The position numbers were made by a program, and so were the translations under genes. Below, piece after piece: positions 10,701 through 20,800 of a stretch of 44,931 bases of DNA (positions are counted from its first letter, which is position 1; each line of letters opens with the position of its first letter). The notes beneath the pieces are model-generated. The model saw only the letters and a list, made by a program, of their open reading frames with translations. It did not search any database and had not been told where the DNA came from. The DNA is from JBDRED01 sp043820025 [NCBI: Elusimicrobiota bacterium] (lineage in GTDB: Bacteria > RUG730 > JBDRED01): NCBI GenBank assembly GCA_043820025.1, contig JBDRED010000011.1, positions 1-44,931 on the forward strand. The letters are read 5' to 3'.

Positions 10701-11870
10701 GGCAAGGTAGAGATTATAGGTAAAAACTTCAGCGAAAAAGCTATAGAAGATAGCGAGTATATTGAGGCAGAGATTGGCGGAAACAAAATAATTGTCTGGA
10801 AAGCGTCTACTACATTTGTCAGCAGTACGCAGTTAAACGCGTATATAAAAATACCTGCTAACACTCCGGTTGGAGGATATGACGTAAATGTGATTAATCC
10901 GCATCAGGTTGTAGGTAAAGGGCCGGGCTTATTTAAGGTTGTTGCGCCAATAGATGTTGAAAGCATCAGCCCTTATAAGGTAGCGCGCGGCGACGAAAAC
11001 AGGAAGCTTTTGGTTTATGGTTCGGGATTTGAGAATGGGCTGAGCGCGAGATTTTCAACAACAGACCTTACTGTCAGCAATGTCGAATTTATAAGCGATT
11101 CCCAGTTTACTATGGAAATAAGCGTTGATGATACTGCAGCTATAACTTCGCATGATATAGTGATTACAAATCCAACAGGCACTACAGCTACAATTGGAAA
11201 GGTTATTCAAGTTGGGCCTGCTGTGATTGTCAGCCAGGCAAACCCGAGCAGAATAGGCGTTGGCGCGCAGGGCGAGAATAGCGAGGGAGTGCCAATAGAG
11301 ATAATAGGAAGCAACTTTGATGTTACGGGAAATAGCGTTACTTTAAAAGACAGCGCAGGGATTATAGTCAGCGCTGTTGAAACAAACGGAGCAAATTCAT
11401 TAACAGCGTATTTAAAAATAGGCGATAATGTTACTCCGGGCCCGCGCGATGTGACTGTCATTACTCCGCTTGGAGCTAAAGGAACAGGCACAGGCATCCT
11501 GGAGGTAATAAACGCTGTTTCAGTAACAGGAATTGATCCGGACAATTCGCTTGTGGTTTATAAAGACGCGTTTAGATTATGGCATGATGGCGGAGTAACG
11601 AGCGCGAAGTATAAGGTTGTCGACGGCACACTCACTGTGACAGTTGATGGCGTGCCTACGAACTATGGTCTTTATAATGCTTCTTACGATACATTACAAG
11701 AATTGGCAGCAGCGATTGATGGAGTTTCAAACTGGAACGCTGAGCTTACAGCAACAAGCTCTGTTCTGCAAGGCATGCCTTCAAGATATTTAAGCGATGT
11801 TCCTTTAATAAATGTTTTGGTTCTAGCAATACTGCAACTGTACAGCTTGCGTATAACAGGCGTTCAGTAA
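4734..11870 (+). CDS. Giant IPT/TIG-repeat surface protein, N-terminal part (frameshifted)
   Basis: Starts at GTG 4734 with aggag at 4722-4726 upstream. Residues 1-36 are a signal peptide ending AVYA. The rest is about 21 TIG-type Ig repeats, each opening with a hydrophobic-x-S/P pattern, then a Gly and a strand such as VEIIGKNF or YIKGSNF, and closing with xxVxNPDG-like turns. One repeat (nt ~6600-7230) carries a large insert including the segment DETDTIAELANKINTL, reminiscent of flagellin IN-type motifs. A second insert begins near 11560. The frame ends at 11870 in sequence that no longer looks like TIG. Adding one T to the TTTT at 11815-11818 carries the frame smoothly into the next ORF. 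Predicted role: extracellular adhesin or surface filament. Family call is firm; role is inference. Confidence 0.85.
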   Translation: MFVTKNCIIKRILRWGISAIAVFAVSAFLIPAVYAYDIRIEENYAPQQGEKDIEFTITTSVDMQDATTAPYTYKPVFWIEGVTVTDVAWYNSKTLKATVDLTNSAPGPHAAYVLADITPSSPPWGGTIALVQSASATFTVKSKPEIYDCSPKAAYQGKGNTDITLIGKNFYSLNTSNGFLSISGSGITKTGINWSSGVSNYLTVSAVNISSSALPGTAPYPIYFENQDGGGNTSKDTQGEDKGIFTIYPHPAILLINKTNVYQGQEDVQVSIYGSGFHSSSIVVISTASADYAAGAGGVNIISSKVEGDTLITLTLSVEEDADITSTKNRTFFVINADGSGTNTNISAQFTKSNFVTARKTFHITSIEGSLYQGETSTLTVQCNAAGGGYENSIEASLQGAGLTLESTVRVSSLQAWVRVKVDPKADVGQRYVTIKNPTYNYEDSYPIDVQASPYTELALASASPQQLYQGDVSTVTITASSGWFQDGVKAAIGGTQVKIENITKINPTTVWLQVSVEPTAALGERQISIINEAYAKTVVTDINILRGPVPTGLKVQNPSTIEVGYKGLVEINGDSKSFETKAAPTVEFSGSGISVLNVNSADREVIAVYARDAMLPPGGGYTQGNFYSGTVSDSSITVSGNQISFYTTGSEKSGTTTYALTDDETDTIAELANKINTLTPNVTALILKGPAGLNPKITINKANPSQYVSVKDNSHSYTYFTSAQTFSNLSATLTGWGWTVTMNMPASTVLGALFDTDTNNDGTGDEINVTTSDPGMAFAASVDNYGNGWAADLLGYGSQASTDLEDRGYNHLTTADYSQNLRAETGGEQNSIQAYIEVDPQAVTGNRIVNVTNPTFQTSGACLVKITTSAYSTPEITSGNQIVYQNDKLNITITGVGFSPDCEFTVGSAGITVNSFVRVSNTEAIVSITVAADAEAGYYPITVKNIDYNTSYTKTDAFSVRERHQINSVSPNILAPGTTEYFYINGTSFSNTGQFKIFIDDKLATNTNYSSDNIVFISSHCVSRTQISCQVFIGSNVITGLHDVSVYFEKNGSTVTKEGVLTIPKQPSIIDVQGTVSRGDVNKEVTIRGSNFEPGAKVVISGSGIIVSTETVISNKILTFRCDVAKEAEKTNRIIKVINPTGQYAEGILKVIAPPKVVSCTPNIVLKGTTRYIEITGEDINEIHSIRFSGVTNTDPAVTFENAINLRDLGDGTTVGYAGSTQLFTYVYIGTAVVSGAHDINITNYTGTDSGIEPEAEGIGAGLLNVRTPLRIDNEIGEFRLPAGINEKLVRIKGDGFSPTCTVEVTGGEFEIARTDFIGSRELELLVNIPDDARLGPRTIIINEIDGSAVYKAIIEVIQAVKIYAVTPQMIGVGMTHATMSITGIGIDIDTSTFVTKTFHHPKGVSYNVYGIDPTGQIEISGGGISNIVIDSATVSSTGLKLFFTVLATAPVTSRDIRIINRDKENIADKAGAFVVEEMVKINMISPSYHQIGSSEPFSIRGSGFDTTNNYDTDGSAVIFSGTGLTTNYVNAPGSNYEQIVGSITSVGKEGTVVNKIADVSVRNKDGTIGMRKGAIILVDPLDINPALVYPTVIPIGALNVAVHIKGQGIMNGATAYFWRMKSGIPDYDEIRTVNIDYIDETEIKVFVRTNASGMTENELYNLTVENPNGAVKILNDIISVDFRPALNSVTPNFVRVGGEKEIVISGNNFNRYTISDVDFMSAGVNFVPNYSDYNHGEDNLITGKVKVYDFATPGIVTLFVNTLTEGKEGYGEDIIKVLPAPSVNTISPSVFNAEMTTSLYIKGSNFDEGVEVILSKTITDPLDESAEYSFKEENGLIRSSTLLQINGLAVSIEGLYKVIIKNADGSKVELADAITVLPPVAKAFVNSLVPNYANSGDINKHIEVQGSNFLPGMNIYAEGIGVTVSSSVVYTSSATLVISVDEAKAIPGFYNIIFHNPKADPTAAPFYITSIPEVTEIRPAAMQRGLEGKVEIIGKNFSEKAIEDSEYIEAEIGGNKIIVWKASTTFVSSTQLNAYIKIPANTPVGGYDVNVINPHQVVGKGPGLFKVVAPIDVESISPYKVARGDENRKLLVYGSGFENGLSARFSTTDLTVSNVEFISDSQFTMEISVDDTAAITSHDIVITNPTGTTATIGKVIQVGPAVIVSQANPSRIGVGAQGENSEGVPIEIIGSNFDVTGNSVTLKDSAGIIVSAVETNGANSLTAYLKIGDNVTPGPRDVTVITPLGAKGTGTGILEVINAVSVTGIDPDNSLVVYKDAFRLWHDGGVTSAKYKVVDGTLTVTVDGVPTNYGLYNASYDTLQELAAAIDGVSNWNAELTATSSVLQGMPSRYLSDVPLINVLVLAILQLYSLRITGVQ

Positions 11871-14800
11871 CAGTAAATGGAACAGGGTTTGACGACGAAG
11901 CTGTAGGTGTTGTGCCTGCTGTTACCGTTAGCGGAACAGGGGTTACATCTATTAATGGCTCAACGAATGTAAGCAGTAAACTTTCATTAACAACGCAGCT
12001 GTTGATTGATACGGCGCTTTCATTCCCGAGCGCGCGCGATGTAAAGGTAAAAAATCCGGATGGCACGCTTGGACAGGGGCTTGGGCTTCTAACATTGCTT
12101 GAGCCATTATCAATATCTACCTGTACTCCGCATGTTATAGGTAAAGGCGCTGAAAATACAAGTATACGAGTATACGGTAAAGGCTTTGCCGAAGGAATAC
12201 GCGGCCGTTCTGACAGCGCAGGCGCTGTTGTTGGTAATGTAAATTATATTGGCGCTAATGAGATGATAGTGCCTGTATCTATTGACGATATATACAGCGG
12301 AGGCACAGCGCAGATAACGCTCATTAACACAAACGGAGATTCAGCGCAATTTACACTGGATGTGCAGGAGATACCTGTTATTACGAGCATTACTCCTGAT
12401 TTTGCTCCGCAGGGAGCCGGCGGACTTGCTTCAACAATGACTGTAGTAATAAACGGATATAAACTCGGAGATGTGGATGTATCTACAGGCGTATCATTTG
12501 GAAACGGTATAATTGTAAGCACATTAACAGCTGTAAGCCAAAACTCATTAACGCTCGGCATTAGAGTCCAGTCATTCGCAACTGTAGGTATGAGAAATAT
12601 TACGATTATTGATAAGAACGGGAAAAAGGGAATTGAATACGACGCGTTTGAGGTTACGGCAAAGCCGTCTATTACGTCTATTACTCCGGCAAGCTTAACA
12701 GCAGGAACAACTGTAACAGTTGATGTTCGAGGCACAGGATTTAATGATAATGCAAAGCTAAGTATGAGCGGAAGCGGATTTAATGTGTTTGGATATAATT
12801 ATTATAATAACGAGAGATTTCTCGCAAAGGTTTACGCAAGCACATTAACCATTCCGGGCACATATGATATTACAGTAACAAATCCGGATCAAAGCAAGGG
12901 AGAAGGATACGGTTTATTCACACTAAATGAGCCTCCTAAACAGCCGGAAATTCTCGAGATAGTCCCGGGAGAAATGGTACAAGGATTAGTAGACCAGGAA
13001 TTATGGGTTTTAGGCCATAATTTTGAAAATGGCATTGTTGTAAGCTTTGGCGGCGGCGGTATACAGAAGTCATCAATGGTTTATGTTAATGAAAACCAGT
13101 TAAGGCTGATTGTGACAGTAGATGCGGCTGCGCTGGAAGGTTCCAGGCTGGTTCGTGTAATAAATCCAAGCGGGAAGACCGACGCTAAAGAATCATTTAC
13201 AATTATCTCTCTCCCTAAAGTAACAAAGGTTGTTCCGAATACCCTTACTCAAGGCACAACAACGACTGTTTACGTGCAGGGCACCGGTTTTACGACCGGC
13301 GCGGATGTGACAATAAGCGGAGCGCAGGGTATAACAGTAAGTAATATTGAGATAACCGGAGCGGCAGAGCTTCACTTCTCAGCGTATGTATCGCCTCAGG
13401 CATTAGTCGGCGCGCACGATGTTACGGTTATAACTCCTAATGGCACAGGACAAGGCCCGGGTTTATTAAATATTACAGCGCCGTTAAATATTTCTTCTGT
13501 GTATCCGTCAACGTTTGCTCAGGGCGCGGAAAATAGAGATGTATGGATACGAGGAACAGGATTCCGGGAAGATTCGCAGATTGTTATTGGCAATAATGAA
13601 ATAGAGATTATTAACACAGCGTATCTGAACCAGAATGAGATGCGCGTTACAATAAATGTTCCGGGTACGGCAAATATCGGAGATAAGGAGATAGCGGTAT
13701 ATAATAACACAGGCGCAAAGGATACAAGCGATGGTTTATTCTTTGTTATTCCGCCGGTAGAGGTAACGGCTGTCTATCCGGAGGAAATAGGGATTGGCGT
13801 GCAGAATAAGAGGATAAGGATTGACGGAAAGGAGTTTAAAGACGGCGCTGCTGTTAAGATTGTCGGATTAGGCGTTACAGTATCCTCAGTCACGTTTAGC
13901 AGCACTAATCAGATATTCGCTAATGTCAGCGTAAATACAGATGTTCTTGAAGGGTATAGAGATGTTGTTGTGACAAACCTTGACGGCAATTATGGTAAGG
14001 GAGAAAGCGTTATTAATATAAAAGAGCAGGTTACTGTGAGCATGCTCTCTCCCGAGTATTTTGTTCTCACTCCGGGAACAACCTATCAGAATCTGATTGT
14101 TAGAGGAGCTAACTTTGAAGGCGCTCCTTCAATATCATTTAGCGGACAAGGCGTTAGTATTGCGCCCGGATCTGTAAATTTAATCAGCAGTGACGAACTA
14201 ACAGCAACGGTTTGGGTTGACACAATGAACGTAACAAACAGCAGTATACGGGATATTTATGTAACAAACAGCGACGGAGCAATTGGCAAGGGCGGATCAT
14301 TGTTCCGTATTATTAAACCAATATCAGTATCAAGGGTTGTTCCAAGCGCGCTTGGCCTGGGTTCTGAAAACGCGCATATAAAAATTAATGGCGAAGGTTT
14401 TATAGAAAGCAGTGATGTTACATTTAATGATTCAAAAATTACGGTTAGCGATGTTCAATATATAAGCGCTGAACAGCTTGATGTTACGCTGTCAATAGAG
14501 ATGAACGCTTATCTGGGTAAAGCAACCTTTACAATTACCGGTTTTGGCGCGCCTATTGTCAACAATACGGCGTTTACAGTAACTGACGCGCCTGTGATAC
14601 ATAGCGTTGAGCCTGCGAAATACGCGCGCGGAGCTAAATTACAGACGCTGAAAATACAAGGCACAGGGTTTGACATACACAGCACGACTGTAAGCATACC
14701 AAGCGGTATCACAATACACAGCTTGAATGTTAATGTGCTGGAAACAGAGATAACGCTTGTAATTAGCGTTGAGTCTTGGGCTGAAATAGGGAAGAGAGAT

Positions 14801-17800
14801 GTTACGGTTGTTGCGGGTAATAATGGAAAGTTTGGCACTGCCGAGGATATTTTTGAAATCGTAGCAGGGCCTTCTATATCAGATATTTATCCTGAGGCAA
14901 TAATACAAGGCAAAACAAAACAGGATATAGTGATTAATGGCGCCGGATTTAGTGAAGGGCTCTCAGTTAAAATTGATGCTGTAGGCGTAACAACCAATAC
15001 TATTACATTCGCAGGAGAGAATAAACTAATTGTAAATGTTGATGTGCTTCAAAAAACGAGCAATCCGGGTAAATACGATATTATTATAACAAATCCTGAC
15101 GGAAGCCAGGGTAAAGGAATTGAAATATTTGAGGTAAAAGAGCCGCCTATACCTCCAACTCTTGTCAGTATTTCGCCTGAGAGAGCAAATAAGGGCACTA
15201 CCGCAAGCCTGGTTCTTACAGGCAGTAATTTCCAGAAAGGCATGGTCTTGTCATTCCCGGGCGGCGGTATTTCGATAACTACCAGTAGTTGGAAGTCGGT
15301 AACACAGGTAGACGCTACGATAGAAGTTTTAGATACTGCTTTAATAGGGCCAAGAAATATTATTCTTTCAAATCCTGACGGCGGGGTGCTGACTTATAAT
15401 AACGCGTTTGAAGTAACCACAGTCCCGATAGTCACGTCAATAACGCCGTCATCAATAGAGCGCAGGGCGAATGTAACGCGCGAAATGTATGTTAATGGAA
15501 CAGGCTTTATTGAAGGAGCGAATGTTAAGATCAGCGGATACGGCGTATTTGTCAGCTCAGTTGTGTATATGGGCACAACAGAGTTATTGGCGTATATTGT
15601 AATCACAGACACAGCGCCAATTGGCACAAGGGATATTTCCGTGATTAATCCTTATGATATTCGCGGGCTTGGCGAAGGACTGCTTAATGTCGTAGCTCCG
15701 GCCGGAATATCAAAACTTTCTCCTTCAAAGCTTACGCTTGGCGAAAGCAATAGGATAATAAGTATTTTTGGAAGCGGGTTTAATTCTCCGGTTAATGTTA
15801 AGTTTGAAGGCGGCATTATAGTAAATAATATTGCTTTCTTCGACGATACGCGTATTGATGTTGATGTGACTGTGCCAAATACAGTGTCAACAGGATGGAA
15901 GAGCGTAACTGTGACAAATATTGATCAGGGCGTTGAAACAAAGAAGTCAGGCGCTCTTGAAATAGGCAATCCTGTAGAGGTTATTCAGCTTGATCCATCT
16001 TCAATAGGAAGAGGCGCGCTGAATAAAGAAATAGTAGTTACAGGAAGTAATTTTAGCGATTCTAATAATTCGGTTACAGTAGACGCTGTTGGCGTTGTTG
16101 TAACAACATACACAACGAATGGAACAACCTCTATAACAATGAAGGTTAATGTCAGCGAAACAGCGCCGCTTGGGACATTGGACGTCCAGGTTACAAACAG
16201 CGAGGGCAGTAAAGGGGTTGGCAAGGGCGTTCTTGAAATAGTTGATAAGGTAAAAATAAATAGCATTGATCCTGCGTATATAGAAAAATCATGGGAAAAC
16301 TTAACAGAGCTTAGCCATGATCATTCTGATTTGTTTAGTATTTATATGAATGCCGGAGATAATTCCAACGCGCGCGTATTTATTTCCAGCACAGTAATGA
16401 AGATTGCGGCGTATGGCGGCACTAATCTTGGAACGCATACAATTACTCTTGGCGACTATACCATAGAAGGACTAATAATCGAGATTAAACAGTATAATAC
16501 AGGAGCAGGCGCCGGGCAGAACGGTTGGGAGGTTACATACAATGAAGCTGTGTATCAGCAGTTTAAAGATTATTCTGCAACAGCGTTAACGCCTTTATAT
16601 TGGAAAGAGGCATATCAATCATTTGACGCTGAAACAGCGGGGATTGATTATAATTACATTTACGGCAAGGAAGTAATTATCAGAGGAGAAGGCTTTAGTC
16701 TTGAGGGCTCGCCGTCAGTCACGGTAAGCGGCAGTGGAATAACTACGCAAAATACTTCGGTTGAAAGCGACGGTTACATGAAAACCAACTTTAAAATAGA
16801 CGCGGATAATATTGGCGTTGGCGCGCATGATATTACAATCAGGAATGCGGACGGCACTATTGGTAAAGGTTATGGGGTTCTGCAGTTCCTTGAGCCTCTT
16901 TATATTTCAACCTGCGCTCCGAGCGTGATAGGCAATACCGAAGGAACAGGAACAGAGGTTGTTCGAATAATAGGAAAAGGCTTCATAGAAAATATGGGCG
17001 TTACTCTTAAGGCAGGAACAGGGTTAGCGATAAATAACATTAAATACATAGACAGCACTGAAATACAGGTGACTGTAACTCCGTCTGAAATTGGAAACAA
17101 AACGCTTGAAATCAAGAACCCTGAAACTGAGCGCACAAAGGATGTTATACTGCGGGTAGAGGCGCTTCCTATAGTAACCGGCGTAAGCCCGTCGTCATTG
17201 CCACAGAGCGCCGGCGGAGCTTCTTCAACGACAATAACATTATATGGTAAAGGATTTGATGTCAGCACATCCAGCGCTGCAAGCAAGATAATTAAATTTA
17301 GCGACAATCGTATAACCGTGTCATCTATCACATATTTATCAGCAGGCCGGGACCAGATGAATATTAATGTCAGAGTTGACAGGGCTGCGGCAATAGGCAG
17401 CGTAAATATTGAAATTACAGACAAAGACAATAATATTGGTACGAGCAGAGAAGTATTCTCAATAACGCCTTCTCCAAGCGTTGTAAGTATTACGCCTGCA
17501 AGCTTGAGGCCCGGAACAACGGTTAGTATGGATATAAGGGGAACAGGGTTTGCAAGCGATTCAAGGATTTTATTCAGCGGCGTTGGTATTTCAACAACAA
17601 GTTATAAATTCGCGAGCAGTGAACGAATATTAGTCGGCGTTATTGCGGATGCTGAGAAAATAATACCTGATGTTTATGATATTACTGTGCAGAACGGGGA
17701 TCTAAGCAGCGGTATCGGCTATGGGATTCTTACGGTTCTTGAACCGCCATTGACTCCTATTGTAATAGGTATTTCTCCGGATAAAGTAGCTGTCAAGCAA

Positions 17801-20800
17801 ACAAACCAGGACGTAATAATAAGCGGCGCTAATTTTGAGCAGGGCGCAATAGTTAACTTTATCGGCGGCGGAGTAAATATTACAACAACAACATTATTAA
17901 GCAAAACAGAGCTGAGATTAAAGATAGATATAGACGAAGCGGCTCAGCTTGGGTATAGGGGAATAAATGTAACAAACCCAAGCGGCAGGGTTTCTGAAAC
18001 TGTGCCGAATATTTTCCAAGTAACAGCTATGCCGGAAATTATATCCATGAGCCCTGCAAGCCTGGTCAGAGGCACCACTAATTGGGTAACTATTGCCGGC
18101 AATGGATTTAGCGAAGAAGCTCAGCTGGAGGTAACTGCGGATAATTATATAACAATAAGTTCATTAACGGTTGTCGGAGCTACTCAGATTAGGTTTAAAG
18201 CAAGCATTGGATCTAACGCGGTTATCGGACAGCACGATATAATGGTTTGGACAAATAATGGCAGCGGCATAGGTAAAGGCGTGTTTAAGGTTGTTGATCC
18301 TGTATCAATATTAAATGTAACTCCTCCTTCAGTAGCCAGAGACAATAAAGCGCATAGCATGTCTATAACAGGAGAGAGTTTTGACGAGGAAACGCAAATA
18401 GAGGTAACAGGGAATGGCGTTACTGTAGGCAATATTAAATTCGTTAGTTCTCAGGAAATGAGTTTTTATCTCACGCTCGCTACGGACGCAGATGAAACAT
18501 ATAGAGATATTATTATAACAAACAAGGAAGGCTCATCAGCCACACAAACAAACGCGGTTAATGTTGTAGAGCCGGTTGTTATTTCAGGTATAGAGCCCGC
18601 TTCGCTTGGTATAGGCGCAAGCAGTCAGACAGTCATTATAAACGGCACGGGATTTAGTCTTATTAATGGGTCTACTCCTACAGTCACTATAGCGGGCGTG
18701 GGGGTCACGCTAAGCCCGCAAGTTTCTTATAACAGCAGCAGACAGCTGGTTGTAACAGCGCATGTGTCTCCAACCGCGTCAGTAGGGGCAAGGACAATTA
18801 CTGCGGCTAACGCAGATGGTAATGAAGGAGAGGGAGCCGGATTGTTATCAGTAGAAGAAAAGATATCTATTCAGGCTGTTGAACCTGCTTCTAAGGCAAT
18901 AAGCACAACAACATTTAGTCTTAAAATTATTGGAAGCGGGTTTGATACTCAAGGAGATACTCCGACAATATCCTTAAGCGGCAGGGGCGTGTCTGTAGTT
19001 TCAAGGTATGCCCCGACGAGCGGAAGCGAGATGCATATTGATCTCCTGATAGACACAAATACAGTCACGGTCGGATCTAGAGATATAACGATCACTAATC
19101 CGGATGGGACAACAGGCATAGGCAAGGGCGTATTTACAATAACAGAACCGCTCACAATAATTAAAACAGTGCCTACGGACCTGGGCAAAGGCGCTGTTCA
19201 AAAAACAATAAGCGTTTATGGCCGAGGGTTTGTAGAAGGCGCGCAAATAACATTTGACGGCAGCAACGGCATAAATTTAATCGGCAGTCCTAAATATATA
19301 AGCGCTGAACAAATAGATTTAACGGTGTCTCTCGACAATCCTGCGGTTTATGTAGGGTTTAGCACTATGACAGTAACCAATCCAAATATGGATTCTTATA
19401 CGACAAACAGAGTATTTAAGGTTACAGACGCGCCGGTTGTAAATGCAATAAGCCAAGGAGCCGCGTTTGGCCAGGGCGCGGCCAATCAAACGGTAGTTAT
19501 TACAGGCGCTAACTATGTAGTTGGGAATACTACTGTGACATTTGCCGGGCTTGGAGGAGGGGTAATAGTTCGTAATACCCAGGTAAACGCGAGCAGTAAT
19601 ACAATAACACTTACAATAGATGTGAGCAATAACGCGACAATAGGCAAGAGAGATATTATAGTAACATCAGGGGGAATTTTTGGAACCGGCAAAGCATTGT
19701 TCGAAGTATTATCCAAACCTATTATCCAGACTGTAACTCCGTCAGGGCATCTAGTCGGAACAACGAATCAAACTATAACATTAACAGGCCTGGGATTTGG
19801 CTCAGGTGGCGGAACATCGGTTTCATTCAACCCGAATTATATAACGGTTAATTCTGTATCACTAATAAATTCACAAACAGTGAAATTAAATGTTTCATTA
19901 AACGGGCCAAGTATTGAGGTTGGAAATTACGACATAATAGTAACAAACAATGATAACAGCACAGCTGCAAAAGAGGATGCGTTTGCAGTGCTTCCATCAT
20001 TGCCTACGCCAATTGTGTATAGCATTTCCCCGTCTAAGGTGCATCAGGGTTTAAGCGGACAAGAGATCGCTGTAATCGGCGGTAATTTTGAACAAGGCGC
20101 TATTGTTTCATTCAGCGGCGGAAAGGTAATAGGCAGCAGCGTTGCATATATAAGCGAAAGCCAATTGCAATTAGTGGTTGCTGTTGAATCTGACGCTGTA
20201 GTAGGGTTTAGGGATGTGACAATAACAAATCCGAATAGCGGAACATATACTTTAGAGGATGGGTTTGAAGTTGTTACAACGCCGACAATTACAAGCTCGG
20301 ATCCGTCATCAATATCAAAGCCTGTTTCAGGCGGAGAGAACCATACGCTATTAATAAACGGAACAGGATTCTCAGAAAATGCGTCAGTCCGCATAAGCGG
20401 CCAGTCAATATATGTTTCTTCAACCAGATTTGTCGGAAGCACACAGCTTGAGACGAGTATTGTTGTATACTCAAGCGCTTCAGTCGGCGCTCATGATATT
20501 ATTGTAGATAATACGTTTGGTATCAGCGGTTTGGGCGCAGGCGCTCTAAAGATTACTGAACCTTTGACAATAGATAATACAACCGCATTACAAATCCCGC
20601 GGGGAGTAAAGGATAGAATCATTACAGTTAAAGGAACAGGTTTTGAAAATGGCGCCAGTGTTGTGTTTGGCGGCGGAGGAATCACAGTGAATTCTGTAGA
20701 CCGGCTCAGCTCAAAAGAGCTTGAATTAAGCGTTAGTGTGGCTGATAACGCTGAGCTTGGAGCAAGATTAATAACCATAACTAATACAAACGGCACGTCG

